DNA of 64,000 nt from Kibdelosporangium aridum (lineage in GTDB: Bacteria > Actinomycetota > Actinomycetes > Mycobacteriales > Pseudonocardiaceae): NCBI RefSeq assembly GCF_900176515.1, contig NZ_FWXV01000004.1, positions 124,001 to 188,000 on the forward strand, given 5' to 3'. Every line of letters starts with the position of its first letter. The stretch's first letter is position 1. The notes below the pieces were generated by a model. That model ran no database searches, was not told where the DNA came from, and saw only the letters and a program-made list of their open reading frames with translations. The translations under genes were made by a program, and so were the position numbers. This document shows, piece by piece, positions 16,635 through 24,860 of this stretch.

Positions 16635-16871
16635 ATGTACAGCAACCACTTCCCGGATGGTTTGACCCGCGACATCATCGACGCCTTGATCGCGGAAGCG
16701 TTCGACACGATCGACGAGGCCGCCGCGGAACCGACCTCCGCCTTGTTGGACGGCCCGGCGGCGCGTCGCTGGACGCGGCGAGTGGAGCGCCGCACGATCA
16801 CCGGCACGGTGCGCACGCTCCCGGTGTCTCGTCCCCTGCACATCGGGCCGGATGGCGAAGAGGCCGCGTGA
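16635..16871 (+). CDS. 78-aa AICE protein of unknown function
   Basis: ATG at 16635 after a CAGGAG site. The sequence begins MYSNHFPDGLTRDIIDALI and has an acidic helical first half. A basic middle follows (RRWTRRVERRTITGTVRTLP). The stop overlaps the next start by one base (TGATG), so translation of the two is coupled. No family recognised. It belongs to the conserved small-gene block upstream of the transfer genes. Confidence 0.65.
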   Translation: MYSNHFPDGLTRDIIDALIAEAFDTIDEAAAEPTSALLDGPAARRWTRRVERRTITGTVRTLPVSRPLHIGPDGEEAA

Positions 16872-17305
16872 TGGGCAGGAGGCAATACCCGTGGGTCTGG
16901 GCTGATGTGCCGTGGTCGGAAGCGCAGCTATTGACCCGGGGCAAGCATGACGGGTTGCCGTTGCTGTCCAAGGGACTTGCGGACCGCGCGATCCTGGCGA
17001 CCAGGCGACAGTTGCGGCGCCAAGGGTTGCGACCAGGTGGTCAGGACCCCGTCGCCATTTTGTACTTCTATAGCCGGAAAGCAGGCGGGAAGGTCTTCGC
17101 GAACCTGTACCTGATCGCTAAAGCCAAACCGGTTCGTCCGATGACTCCGGCGAAGTGGCACGCACTGAACAAGGCCAACCTCGCCCGGCGAACCTGTCCC
17201 GAATGCCATCGCGACGTGCTCTACGTGATCTACCCGTCTGTTGGCATGTGCTTCGCATGCCTGGAAACCAGCGAAACCACCAAGGCAGCACAGACCGCTG
17301 CGTAG
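16871..17305 (+). CDS. RRQRL-type zinc-binding protein of AICEs
   Basis: 144 aa. The centre carries ATRRQLRRQGLRPGGQDPVA, which corresponds to the RRQRL motif that gives this AICE/Streptomyces family its name. The C-terminal part has a zinc-ribbon-like set of cysteines (CPECHRDV, then MCFACLE). It is probably a small cytoplasmic nucleic-acid-binding protein; its part in transfer or replication is not known. Start codon overlaps the stop of the preceding gene. Confidence 0.75.
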   Translation: MGRRQYPWVWADVPWSEAQLLTRGKHDGLPLLSKGLADRAILATRRQLRRQGLRPGGQDPVAILYFYSRKAGGKVFANLYLIAKAKPVRPMTPAKWHALNKANLARRTCPECHRDVLYVIYPSVGMCFACLETSETTKAAQTAA

Positions 17306-17329
17306 GTCCAGAAAGGACACCTGATCACC

Positions 17330-17566
17330 ATGGCCAAGAAGACCTCCGTCCTTGCCGACTTGCTAAGCATCCGTCCCCGCGACATCGACCCGTGTTCACA
17401 GCGCGTGGCCTGGCTGATGGACATGGCCGACGCGATGGAGTCCGAGCTGAACACCGATGAGGCGCGCGAAGCCGCCGCAGAAGCCCGAACCGCCGCGTTG
17501 CGACTGCTCACCATCGCGATCTCTGACGTCGCCGGTAGTACCGCCACGTTGACGATTGATGGGTGA
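17330..17566 (+). CDS. 78-aa AICE protein of unknown function
   Basis: ATG at 17330 after GAAAGGACACC. Begins MAKKTSVLADLLSIRPRDID, with a predicted helix-rich, acidic middle (DMADAMESELNTDEAREAAAEA). It contains one cysteine and no membrane segment. No family recognised. Gap to the previous gene is 24 bp and to the next 43 bp, consistent with one operon. Confidence 0.6.
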   Translation: MAKKTSVLADLLSIRPRDIDPCSQRVAWLMDMADAMESELNTDEAREAAAEARTAALRLLTIAISDVAGSTATLTIDG

Positions 17567-17609
17567 GCTTTTCCAGCCCTTACTTCGAACCCATGAAGGG
17601 AATTTGAGC

Positions 17610-17768
17610 ATGTCCAGCGGATACAAGCATTGGGCCGTCGAGAAAAGCTGGTGGCACGGCACCGTCACCACGGCATGCGGCCTGGTGCTCACGAAGCCGG
17701 AGAGGGCGAGCTGGTTTGCCACCGAATGCCCCGCTTGCAGGCGGATCAGGAAGCAACTTGCCCGGTAG
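17610..17768 (+). CDS. 52-aa cysteine-containing AICE protein
   Basis: ATG at 17610 after GAAGGGAATTTG. The protein contains TTACGLVL and FATECPACRRIRKQ, giving three cysteines, plus HWAVEKSWWHG with two histidines, so a small zinc site is plausible. No known family recognised. The upstream in-frame start at 17556 would overlap the previous gene and lacks a ribosome site. Confidence 0.6.
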   Translation: MSSGYKHWAVEKSWWHGTVTTACGLVLTKPERASWFATECPACRRIRKQLAR

Positions 17769-17777
17769 CTCTGCCCC

Positions 17778-17818
17778 GGCCCGGCGGTCCATCCCGCCAA
17801 GAACGTGCCCGCCGGGCC
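17778..17818. repeat. Stem-loop repeat in the AICE small-gene operon, copy 2
   Basis: The same perfect 10-bp stem as at 16550 (GGCCCGGCGG and CCGCCGGGCC). The loop is nearly the same, differing at a few bases. It follows the stop of the 52-aa gene by 10 bp. Two copies in corresponding intergenic positions suggest duplication of a gene-plus-spacer unit or a selected RNA element. Confidence 0.65.
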
Positions 17819-17856
17819 GGGTCTCCCAACCCACACTTTCTAGCCAGGAGAAGCTC

Positions 17857-18156
17857 ATGGTAGCCACCGTCAAGGTGACCGCGCGGTTTGACACCCCGCG
17901 CACATGCCAACACGCCCACGGTGTCCATTGTGGCCGCTGTATTGACACTGACCCCGAGTACCGCGCGCACGTGGCCCATGGCGGGCCGACGCGTGATGCC
18001 TGCCCGTACTGCCCGGACAGCGCGGACATCGAACCGGCCGCGAGTCCAGTCGACCCGTTCGACCCGCTCGGGGTGCTCAACGGGTCGCATGTGAGCAACT
18101 GTCCGGTGCTGACCGACCCGGACCCCGTGCCCGACGACTGCATCTGTGTGGGGTGA
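17857..18156 (+). CDS. Cysteine-rich 99-aa AICE protein
   Basis: ATG at 17857 after a CCAGGAGAAG site. Nine cysteine/histidine-rich positions occur: RTCQHAHGVHCGRC, ACPYC, NCPVL, DCICVG. Their spacing suggests one or two small zinc-binding knuckles. The middle is acidic and proline-rich. No named family is recognised. Six bases separate it from the next gene, the duplicated-HTH membrane protein. Confidence 0.6.
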   Translation: MVATVKVTARFDTPRTCQHAHGVHCGRCIDTDPEYRAHVAHGGPTRDACPYCPDSADIEPAASPVDPFDPLGVLNGSHVSNCPVLTDPDPVPDDCICVG

Positions 18157-18162
18157 CCAGCG

Positions 18163-19173
18163 ATGACCGTAAGCACTGGAAGTGCGTACCCGCCGTCGGT
18201 TGAGGACTTGTTGCCGCGGGTTCGTGAGCGTGTGGCCGAACTGGGTGAGGTTCCGTCCCGTAACCAGATCATGCGCGAGTTCAAGGTGGGCGCGCGGAAA
18301 GCGTCCATGGTCCGCGAAGCGCTTGCCGACGGGCCACCGGCCGAGCCAGCGCAGCCACCGGAGCATGCTGACCGGCAGACCCGGCCGCTACGTTCGGTCT
18401 CCCAACCCACGGACGAGACGATCCCGGACTCGGACACGCCGGACCCGGCGGGTCTGGACCCGGTGGCCGTGCGCGACCTGACCGCCCGGATTGGCCAGTG
18501 GGCGACGGAGTTGGGCCGGTATCCGTCGGTGGACGAGATCCTGGCCCGGTTCGAGCTCACCGACCGCGACATCGCCACCCGGATTCACTCCGTGATGTCG
18601 CCCGGGTGGACGGCCAGCGAGACCGCACAGGTCACCGAACGCCCGACGGTTGCCGAAGTGCCGCAGGTCACGCCGGTCGCAGACCCGGATACGGCACAGC
18701 CTGCGCCACAGGGCGCTCCGGCCGCCGATACGGGACCGGTGCGCACGTTTCGGCGGTGGCCGCTGGTGTTGCTGGCCCTGCCTGCGTTCGTGTCGATCTG
18801 GGGCGGCTGGGTGGGTCTGGGTCGGATGACCGGGTTCGGTCCGATCGTGCTGTTGCCGGGCATCTGGGACGAGCTGGTTATCAACTCGGCCATCACGTTG
18901 CCGATCGGTGTCGAGGCGTATGCCGCATTCGCGATGAGCGTGTGGCTGTCCAGCAAAACCCGCTCTGCCCGGACCCGGGCCTTCGCGATGTGGTCCGCGC
19001 TGGGCTCGCTCGCGCTGGGCATGGCCGGACAGGTCGCGTACCACCTGATGTCCGCCGCCGGGATCACCACTGCCCCGTGGCAGATCACCACGTTCGTGTC
19101 CAGCCTGCCCGTTGTTGTCCTGGGGTGCGGCGCCGCCCTGTTGCACCTGATGCATGAGGAGGGGAACCAGTGA
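18163..19173 (+). CDS. AICE transfer/spread-associated membrane protein with two HTH-like repeats
   Basis: 336 aa. Two similar N-terminal segments of about 45 aa (residues 12-56 and 104-148) read VEDLLPRVRERVAELGEVPS and VRDLTARIGQWATELGRYPS, each followed by an (N/D)(Q/E)I(M/L) helix, as in small helix-turn-helix modules. A proline-rich linker follows. Four hydrophobic helices lie at about 198-335 (LVLLALPAFVSIWGGWVGLG, then IVLLPGIWDELVINSAITLP). This membrane half resembles SpdB-like AICE proteins. The protein sits directly before the translocase, with a GTGA overlap, so it probably works with DNA transfer or intramycelial spread. Confidence 0.7.
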   Translation: MTVSTGSAYPPSVEDLLPRVRERVAELGEVPSRNQIMREFKVGARKASMVREALADGPPAEPAQPPEHADRQTRPLRSVSQPTDETIPDSDTPDPAGLDPVAVRDLTARIGQWATELGRYPSVDEILARFELTDRDIATRIHSVMSPGWTASETAQVTERPTVAEVPQVTPVADPDTAQPAPQGAPAADTGPVRTFRRWPLVLLALPAFVSIWGGWVGLGRMTGFGPIVLLPGIWDELVINSAITLPIGVEAYAAFAMSVWLSSKTRSARTRAFAMWSALGSLALGMAGQVAYHLMSAAGITTAPWQITTFVSSLPVVVLGCGAALLHLMHEEGNQ

Positions 19174-21392
19174 CCACCACCGAAACCGGCGTGTCCACAC
19201 CGGGCCCCGACCAGCCCCGTGACGACGCCCAAGTCATCAATTTCCCTCGCGGCGCAACGGAAACCACCGGCCGTCCGCAGGACCCGCCGCCGATGGTGGT
19301 GGACGGTGAGGTAGTCACCGCGGGCGCGGACACCGCCTATGAGATCGAGCTGGACGAACAGCCCCCGGCCGGGCCGCCGACCCTAGTGGACACCACAACA
19401 CCGGCCGTGGTGGTCGCGTCCGGCCCGGCGGCCGGGACCGCACGGCCGATCATCCCGCCGCAGCTGCGCCCGGAAAACCTCAAGGCGACGCTTGCGCGTC
19501 TCGGGGGCCGGGCGTGGCACATCTCCCGGTACCACGCGGTCCGATCTCCCTGGTACACGCTGAAAGCGGCCGCGTTCGCCACCCGCGGCCTGGTCCGGCT
19601 GTTGGCCGGTCAGGTGCGGTGGTGGTGGGTGCGCAACTCGTTCACGCTGGAACAGCACGCCGCCGACACCAAGCAACTGCTGGAGTGGGAACGGATTCAC
19701 CGGCAGATCAAGGCCACCCGAGCCTGGCGCGGGTGTGTCCTGGCCGTCGAAGCCGCCGCGGTGCTGATCGGTGGTCCGTTGCTGTGGTCCGCGCTGCCCT
19801 CGTTCTGGCTGACGGTCGGGGTGGCCGGGGCTGTGGTGGCGTTGGCCCGCTACGGCCGCCCGGCCGGGCAGACCGTGCTCGGCACGGCCACCGTGGCGCC
19901 GCGGTTCCGCAAGCTCAACGCGGACATCGTGCTGCGTGCCTACTACGCGGCCGGACTCGGGCATCCGAGCAAGCCGGACCAACAGATCCAGTTCGGGTCT
20001 CCGATGGCACGCGACGCGCGCAACATCGGTTCCCAGGTCGTGATTGACCTGCCGTGGGGCAAGGGCTGGTCGGATGTGATGAACGCCAAGGAAAAGCTCG
20101 CGTCCGGTTTGGACGTGCACGTCAACCAGGTGTTCCTTACCCCGGACCGGTCCTCGACCCGGCGGCACACGTTGTTCGTGGCCGACCAGGACCCGCTGGC
20201 CATCCCGGCCGGGCGTACGGACATGCTGGACTGCAAGCCCCGCAGCATCTGGCGGCCGGTCCGGTTCGGCAAGGACGAACGCGGCGCCCTGGTCGAGCTC
20301 GTCCTGATGTGGGTGTCGGTGCTGGTCGGTGCCCAGCCACGCAAGGGAAAGACGTTCTCCGCACGGTTGATCGCGTTGCACGCCGCGCTGGACCCGTACG
20401 TCAAGCTGTTCATTGTGGACGGTAAGAACTCGCCGGACTGGGCCAAGTTCCGCTTGGTGGCCCACCGGATCGTGTTCGGCACCCACCCCAACCCCAACGA
20501 CGACAACCCGGTAGAGAACTTGCTCGCGGTGCTGGACGAGATCCTCGACCACATCGAGAAGGTCAATCAGGTTCTGGCGACGTTGCCGGTCACGGTGTGC
20601 CCGGAGGGCAAGCTCACCGAAGAACTGGCCCGGGACCCGCGCTACCCGGACCTGCGGGTGGTTGTGCTGGTGATGGAAGAGTTCCAGGTCTATTTCGAGA
20701 CCGAAGACCAGGACGTGAACAAGCAGATCGCCGCGAAACTGTCCCGCATCCAGGCCGTGGGACCGTCCGCCGGGGTGTGCATCCTGTCCAGCTCCCAGAA
20801 ACCGTCCGGGGTCGGCGCGGGCGACGTGGGCCGGTTGTTCAACCGCTACCGCGACAACCACGCCGTGCGCTTCGCGCTCAAGTGCGGCAATCGTCTGGTC
20901 AGCGAGGCCGTCCTGGGTGGCGACGCGTACGCCGAAGGTTATGACGCGTCCAGCCTTCCGGTCGGCAAGGAGTACCTGGGTGTGGGCTTGCTCTACGGGC
21001 AATCCGATGAAACCCCTACGGTGCGGACGTTCCTGGCCGACCACGCCGACGCGGAAAAGATCCTGATCGCCGCCCGGGCACACCGGGAACGGGTCGGCAC
21101 GCTCACCGGCATGGCCGCGGGTGAGGAGATCGAGCGGCAGGTGCGGGACGTGCTGGCCGACGCACGGACCGCGTTCGGCACCGACACCCGGCTGCCGTGG
21201 CAGATCCTGGCGTCCCGCATGGCGGAGTCGATGTCGGAGCACTACGCCGACCTGACCGCCGACGCGATCAGCGCGCAGCTGCGCGGGCTCGGGGTGCCCA
21301 GCGTGAACGTCAAGTGGGACGGCCAGGTGCTCAAGGGCGCCAAGGCCGCCGACGTGACCGCCGCGGCCACCCGCCGCGACACAGAAAAGTAA
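19170..21392 (+). CDS. FtsK/SpoIIIE-type conjugative DNA translocase (TraB/TraSA-like)
   Basis: 740 aa. Two close hydrophobic helices lie at about 190-225 (VLAVEAAAVLIGGPLL, FWLTVGVAGAVVALA). The motor domain has Walker A LVGAQPRKGKTFSAR near 385 and Walker B LRVVVLVMEEFQVYFE near 495. A sensor-like SSSQKPSG follows. The C-terminal 120 residues would be the DNA-recognition end, which in TraB proteins reads 8-bp clt repeats. TraB-type proteins form a hexameric pore that moves double-stranded DNA between hyphae without a relaxase. The GTG overlaps the stop of the preceding gene, and a repeat cluster follows directly. Confidence 0.9.
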   Translation: MTTTETGVSTPGPDQPRDDAQVINFPRGATETTGRPQDPPPMVVDGEVVTAGADTAYEIELDEQPPAGPPTLVDTTTPAVVVASGPAAGTARPIIPPQLRPENLKATLARLGGRAWHISRYHAVRSPWYTLKAAAFATRGLVRLLAGQVRWWWVRNSFTLEQHAADTKQLLEWERIHRQIKATRAWRGCVLAVEAAAVLIGGPLLWSALPSFWLTVGVAGAVVALARYGRPAGQTVLGTATVAPRFRKLNADIVLRAYYAAGLGHPSKPDQQIQFGSPMARDARNIGSQVVIDLPWGKGWSDVMNAKEKLASGLDVHVNQVFLTPDRSSTRRHTLFVADQDPLAIPAGRTDMLDCKPRSIWRPVRFGKDERGALVELVLMWVSVLVGAQPRKGKTFSARLIALHAALDPYVKLFIVDGKNSPDWAKFRLVAHRIVFGTHPNPNDDNPVENLLAVLDEILDHIEKVNQVLATLPVTVCPEGKLTEELARDPRYPDLRVVVLVMEEFQVYFETEDQDVNKQIAAKLSRIQAVGPSAGVCILSSSQKPSGVGAGDVGRLFNRYRDNHAVRFALKCGNRLVSEAVLGGDAYAEGYDASSLPVGKEYLGVGLLYGQSDETPTVRTFLADHADAEKILIAARAHRERVGTLTGMAAGEEIERQVRDVLADARTAFGTDTRLPWQILASRMAESMSEHYADLTADAISAQLRGLGVPSVNVKWDGQVLKGAKAADVTAAATRRDTEK

Positions 21393-21433
21393 CCCACCGT
21401 AACCGGCGGGAAGGGCGGGGCGGTCGCCGGTGG

Positions 21434-21618
21434 GTAGCGGCTGCTCCGCTACCGGTAGCGGCTGCGCTACCCCCTCCCGCTACCCACCACACATCACCTG
21501 ATCAGGCCGTATTTCCGCAGGTAGCGGGTAGCGGCCACACCCCCGCTTGCCCTGAAACCCGCCCATGGAGGCCTCTTGTGCCTATCCACGCCGCTACCAC
21601 CATCCCGATAACCGCTAC
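21434..21618. repeat. Cluster of GTAGCGG heptamers after the translocase gene (candidate clt)
   Basis: GTAGCGG or its complement CCGCTAC occurs exactly at 21434, 21446, 21455, 21477, 21521, 21528 and 21612, with an imperfect copy at 21464. The element's transfer locus (clt) is known in TraB systems to contain several 8-bp repeats next to traB. Position and density fit, but recognition is untested. The stretch 21393-21577 has no gene. Confidence 0.55.
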
Positions 21619-21877
21619 CTACAGTAGCGCCCTGAGTGGGCTGGTCGCTGTCGGCCTTCTCGCCCTGGTGATCACCACGCTGGGCTACCTGACCGTGTGC
21701 TGGCTGCGTCCGTTCACCCGCTGCCGCCACCGCCACCCGCTACGCCGCCGGGCCACGCGCTGCACCCGATGCGACGGCACCGGCTACCGCGTCCGGGCCG
21801 GTCGTCACCTCCTCAACCGGCTACGTGACTCCCACCGCCGCCACGGCCGACACCGCGACTGGCGTGACGGCACCTGA
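21578..21877 (+). CDS. Small membrane protein with a cysteine motif
   Basis: 99 aa from a GTG at 21578 after CATGGAGGCC. A membrane helix at about 20-45 (LSGLVAVGLLALVITTLGYL) is followed by a basic tail with CRHRHPLRRRATRCTRCDGTGYR, a DnaJ-like or ribbon-type zinc motif facing the cytoplasm. Many AICEs carry a protein of this shape near the transfer gene, but no biochemical role is known to me. Its first codons overlap the end of the heptamer cluster. Confidence 0.6.
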   Translation: MPIHAATTIPITATYSSALSGLVAVGLLALVITTLGYLTVCWLRPFTRCRHRHPLRRRATRCTRCDGTGYRVRAGRHLLNRLRDSHRRHGRHRDWRDGT

Positions 21878-21901
21878 CCACTATCCCGTTTGGAGCGACC
21901 C

Positions 21902-22534
21902 ATGAACGTCAGCACGTTCAAGCACATCCTCATCGCCGCCACCGCCATCAGCCTCGCGGTCACCGGCTGCCGCAACCCTTCTGCCGACGACGCTCCGATA
22001 CCCGCGGCTGCCACCGTGACCGAACAGGCCCTTGCTGCGTTGCCCGTGCGGGACGAGGACACCGGCGCGCACTACAACCGCGACGACTGGGGCGACTGGA
22101 CTTCGCCCGGCCGAACCTGCTCGACTCGTGTCGTCATCCTGCAACAGCAAGGCCGGGACGTCAGTCTCGGCAAGGGATGCCGTGTCCGCAGTGGAACGTG
22201 GACCAGCCCGTATGACGGTCTTGTCCTGACCGACCCCAACCAGGTCCAGATTGACCACCGCGTGCCGGTCAAGGAAGCCGTCCGCTCCGGCGCCCGCGAC
22301 TGGACACCCGAGCAGCGACACCGGTTCTACAACGACCCGAACAACCTCATCGCCGTCTCAGCGAAGTCCAACACCAGCAAAGGCGACCGGGACCCCGGAC
22401 GGTGGACACCCCGCAAACGCGACGCCTGGTGTGACTACGCCACCGCCTACATCACCACGAAAACCACCTACCGCCTGTCCATCGACACCCGCGAGCGCGA
22501 CGGCCTGGCCACGATGCTCGCCACCTGCCACTAA
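21902..22534 (+). CDS. HNH-family endonuclease, secreted lipoprotein
   Basis: 210 aa. The start at 21902 follows GGAG. A lipoprotein signal ends in LAVTGC (near residue 23), so the protein is exported and lipid-anchored. The GmrSD/DUF1524-like HNH core is visible near 115-165: QIDHRVPVKEAVRSGARDW, then NDPNNLIAVSAKSNTSKGD and RDPGRWTP. Four cysteines in the mature part may form disulfides. An extracellular nuclease inside a conjugative element is notable. It could degrade competing DNA, remodel DNA at the cell surface, or act in entry exclusion; none of this is shown. Confidence 0.8.
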   Translation: MNVSTFKHILIAATAISLAVTGCRNPSADDAPIPAAATVTEQALAALPVRDEDTGAHYNRDDWGDWTSPGRTCSTRVVILQQQGRDVSLGKGCRVRSGTWTSPYDGLVLTDPNQVQIDHRVPVKEAVRSGARDWTPEQRHRFYNDPNNLIAVSAKSNTSKGDRDPGRWTPRKRDAWCDYATAYITTKTTYRLSIDTRERDGLATMLATCH

Positions 22535-22581
22535 CCCGCCTGCCTGTTCCGTCCGCCACTGACGCAAGGGAAACCTCCGTC

Positions 22582-23334
22582 ATGACTGCCAACCTCACGA
22601 GCATCACACCGCCCGACCGCCCGACCGAACCTGCTCGGTTGCTGCCCACGTTGCAGCTGGGAGCCACCCGGTCCAGCCACCGCTGGACCGAGCAACCGGG
22701 CAACTGGGACCGGCTCAACACCCGTGCCCTGTTCGACTCGGACAACCAGTGGGGAATCCCCGCCCTGCCACCAGCCCGGTTCGAACCGGCTCGGCTGGTG
22801 GCCTACAACGACCGCCGCGCCTGCACCACCGCCACCGGAACGGGCGCCGCAGTGCACTTTTTCTTGGACGACTACCGGTTCGAAACCGTGTGGTCCAAAC
22901 CAGAACGTGGCCTGTCGCGCTGCCGCACGGTCGGCACCGCGTTAACCCCGGACTTCTCGCTGTGGTCCAACATGCCGCGGGCCATGCAGCTGTGGCAGGT
23001 CTACCGCTCCCGGTGGTGTGGCGCCTGGCTCCTGCATCACGGCATCACCGTCATCCCCACCGTGAGTTGGTCCACGCCGGAAACCTATGACTTCACGTTC
23101 GCCGGAATCGCTACCGGCTCGGTAGTGGCGGTGTCCACCGTCGGCACCCGCCGCGACCCGGACGCCCGACAGCTGTTCGCCGCCGGGTTCACCGAGATGC
23201 TCACCCGTCTGCGACCGTCCACAGTGCTCTGCTACGGCACTCTGTCAACCTGCTCGGTTGGTGTGGACGTGCCGGTGGGCACGACGATTCGCTGTTACCC
23301 GTCCCGATGGGACGGTCGGGCCGGTGACCGGTGA
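22582..23334 (+). CDS. DUF4417-domain protein
   Basis: 250 aa. The pattern WGIPALPP, then LVAYNDRRAC, VHFFLDDYRFETVW, TPDFSLWSNMPRAMQLWQVYRSRWCGAWL and TVSWSTPETYDFTFAGI is that of DUF4417, found in AICEs, plasmids and phages. Function is unknown; the conserved Asp, Asn and Trp residues suggest an enzyme or nucleotide-binding fold. It starts 48 bp after the nuclease gene and ends in a GTGATG overlap with the following gene, placing it in the same operon. Confidence 0.75.
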   Translation: MTANLTSITPPDRPTEPARLLPTLQLGATRSSHRWTEQPGNWDRLNTRALFDSDNQWGIPALPPARFEPARLVAYNDRRACTTATGTGAAVHFFLDDYRFETVWSKPERGLSRCRTVGTALTPDFSLWSNMPRAMQLWQVYRSRWCGAWLLHHGITVIPTVSWSTPETYDFTFAGIATGSVVAVSTVGTRRDPDARQLFAAGFTEMLTRLRPSTVLCYGTLSTCSVGVDVPVGTTIRCYPSRWDGRAGDR

Positions 23335-23810
23335 TGGGTGGCCGCGGCAGCAAAGGACGCGTTCGAGCGCACGGGCCGGTGGTCGCAGTGCACGGCGGAC
23401 CTGTGGACGAGAACCTCGAACAGAAACAGGACGAGACACCCATGCCATCGATAGCGGACACCCGCGCCGACGACTACCACGCAGGCGCACGAACCCCCAC
23501 CGAACCAGAACAACGCGGCCGGGACATCGAACGCCAAATCCGGCAGGCCTATCAGAACATCGTCGAACGCGACGGGCTGAACCCACAACACGCATTGGTC
23601 AACTTGGCCGACCTGCGTAGCCATCTCAACTGGGACGTCAACAAAGCCGAGGTCGACGCCGTGCTCCGTCAGATGGACGGCCCTGGAGTCACACTCATGC
23701 CCGAAGCCCGTTGGTGGGTGCGCCGTGAATCGGCCACGCAAGCTGGCGCGGTGCGCGTCGGCAACGAAGACAACCACGTCATCAAGATCTGGGGTGGACC
23801 TGACCGCTGA
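23334..23810 (+). CDS. AICE protein of unknown function (start uncertain)
   Basis: 158 aa from the ATG at 23334, which overlaps the DUF4417 stop. A second in-frame ATG at 23442 (MPSIADT) is possible and would give a 122-aa protein. The reliable part is the C-terminal 90 residues: IRQAYQNIVERDGLNPQHAL, VNLADLRSHLNWDVNKAEVD, AVLRQMDGPGVTLMPEARWW. This looks like a small winged-helix module. It precedes the primase-polymerase gene, so it may assist replication control. No named family. Confidence 0.6.
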   Translation: MGGRGSKGRVRAHGPVVAVHGGPVDENLEQKQDETPMPSIADTRADDYHAGARTPTEPEQRGRDIERQIRQAYQNIVERDGLNPQHALVNLADLRSHLNWDVNKAEVDAVLRQMDGPGVTLMPEARWWVRRESATQAGAVRVGNEDNHVIKIWGGPDR

Positions 23811-23929
23811 CCGCGCGAGCACGGACCTGCTCGGTTGCTGCCGCTGACCGGGTGGGACGGCAAACCGAAAGCGGTGCGGCTGCGCCGCCGCACTCACTGA
23901 CCAACGCACACCTACCACTTGCTCTCGCC

Positions 23930-23959
23930 ACCCACGGCGGCCACCGGGTCGCCGTGGGT
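23930..23959 (+). terminator. Stem-loop in front of the primase-polymerase gene
   Basis: ACCCACGGCG pairs perfectly with CGCCGTGGGT across a 10-base loop, followed by TTCCTTT, 19 bp upstream of the ATG at 23979. It could end transcription from the small-gene operon or attenuate replication-gene expression. A single GGGACGGC octamer, the unit of the array at 26822-27027, lies upstream at 23854. Confidence 0.5.
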
Positions 23960-23978
23960 TTCCTTTGGGGAGACTGTC

Positions 23979-24860
23979 ATGTCTGATCTGCTGACGTCCG
24001 CACTGGACGCCGTCGGCCGCGGGTGGCCGGTGTTCATCCTGGGACGCACCAAACGCCCCCTGGCCAACTGCAAAGCCTGCCGCGACACCAATCCGGTCGA
24101 GCATGACCCGGCCGCGTGTGAATGCCTGACCTGCCACGGGTTCTACGCGGCCACCACCGACCCGGCCCGTGTCACCGCCATGGTCACCCAGCATCCGCGC
24201 GGCCTGCTCGCCGTACGGACCGGGGCTGTGTCCGTCCTTGTGGTCGTCGACATCGACCCCAGGAACGGTGGACGCCTAGACACCACGCTCATGCCGCCCA
24301 CAACGGCCGTAGCGACCGGAAACCACGGCTGGCACCTCTACTACCGCCACCCCGGTCACCCGGTCCTCTCGCGAGGTCTCCCGGGCTTCCCCGGGGTGGA
24401 TATCAAGGCCGACGGCGGCTACGTCGTTCTGCCGCCGTCGATCCACCCAGTCACCCGTCTGCCCTACCGGTGGCTGCGGGTCTGTGGCCGGGTGAATGAG
24501 ATGCCCCCGCGCCTGCGTGACGCGGTCAGTCAACCTGTCGAGCCGCGACCCGGCCCAGCGGTGGCCACAACCGCTGGCGGATGTGGCGCCGGGCTGATGG
24601 CCGGGGCGGGGGGCATCTCATCCCCAGCCGCACTGCTGGACGCGCACCTGGCCGCGGTCGCCCGTGCGCAGGAAGGCCGTCGCCGAACCACCCTCTACGG
24701 CGCCGCTCGCGGCGTGGCCCGGATGGTCGGCGCCAAAGCGCTGGACACGGCCACCGCCATCGCCGCGCTGACCGACGCCGGACAGAAGGCGCAACAGTCC
24801 GAACGCGACATCCGCAAAGCAATCGCGGGCGGATTCCAGGCCGAAGGGGTCCCGTTGTGA
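23979..24860 (+). CDS. Bifunctional DNA primase/polymerase (AICE RepPP-type replication protein)
   Basis: 293 aa. The N-terminal prim-pol domain spans about 1-190: ALDAVGRGWPVFILGRTKRPL, a four-cysteine zinc insertion (CKAC...CECLTC), LLAVRTGAVSVLVVVDIDPRNGG with the metal-binding DxD, then GNHGWHLYYRHPG, GVDIKADGGYVVLPPSIHPVT. The C-terminal 75 residues are a helical tail that ends in KAIAGGFQAEGVPL. AICEs use such proteins to start replication after excision. The stop overlaps the GTG of the following gene. Confidence 0.85.
   Translation: MSDLLTSALDAVGRGWPVFILGRTKRPLANCKACRDTNPVEHDPAACECLTCHGFYAATTDPARVTAMVTQHPRGLLAVRTGAVSVLVVVDIDPRNGGRLDTTLMPPTTAVATGNHGWHLYYRHPGHPVLSRGLPGFPGVDIKADGGYVVLPPSIHPVTRLPYRWLRVCGRVNEMPPRLRDAVSQPVEPRPGPAVATTAGGCGAGLMAGAGGISSPAALLDAHLAAVARAQEGRRRTTLYGAARGVARMVGAKALDTATAIAALTDAGQKAQQSERDIRKAIAGGFQAEGVPL

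Noticed and set aside
19383..21242. Long antisense open frame (619 codons) over the translocase gene
   Set aside because: High-GC shadow of a well-supported gene.
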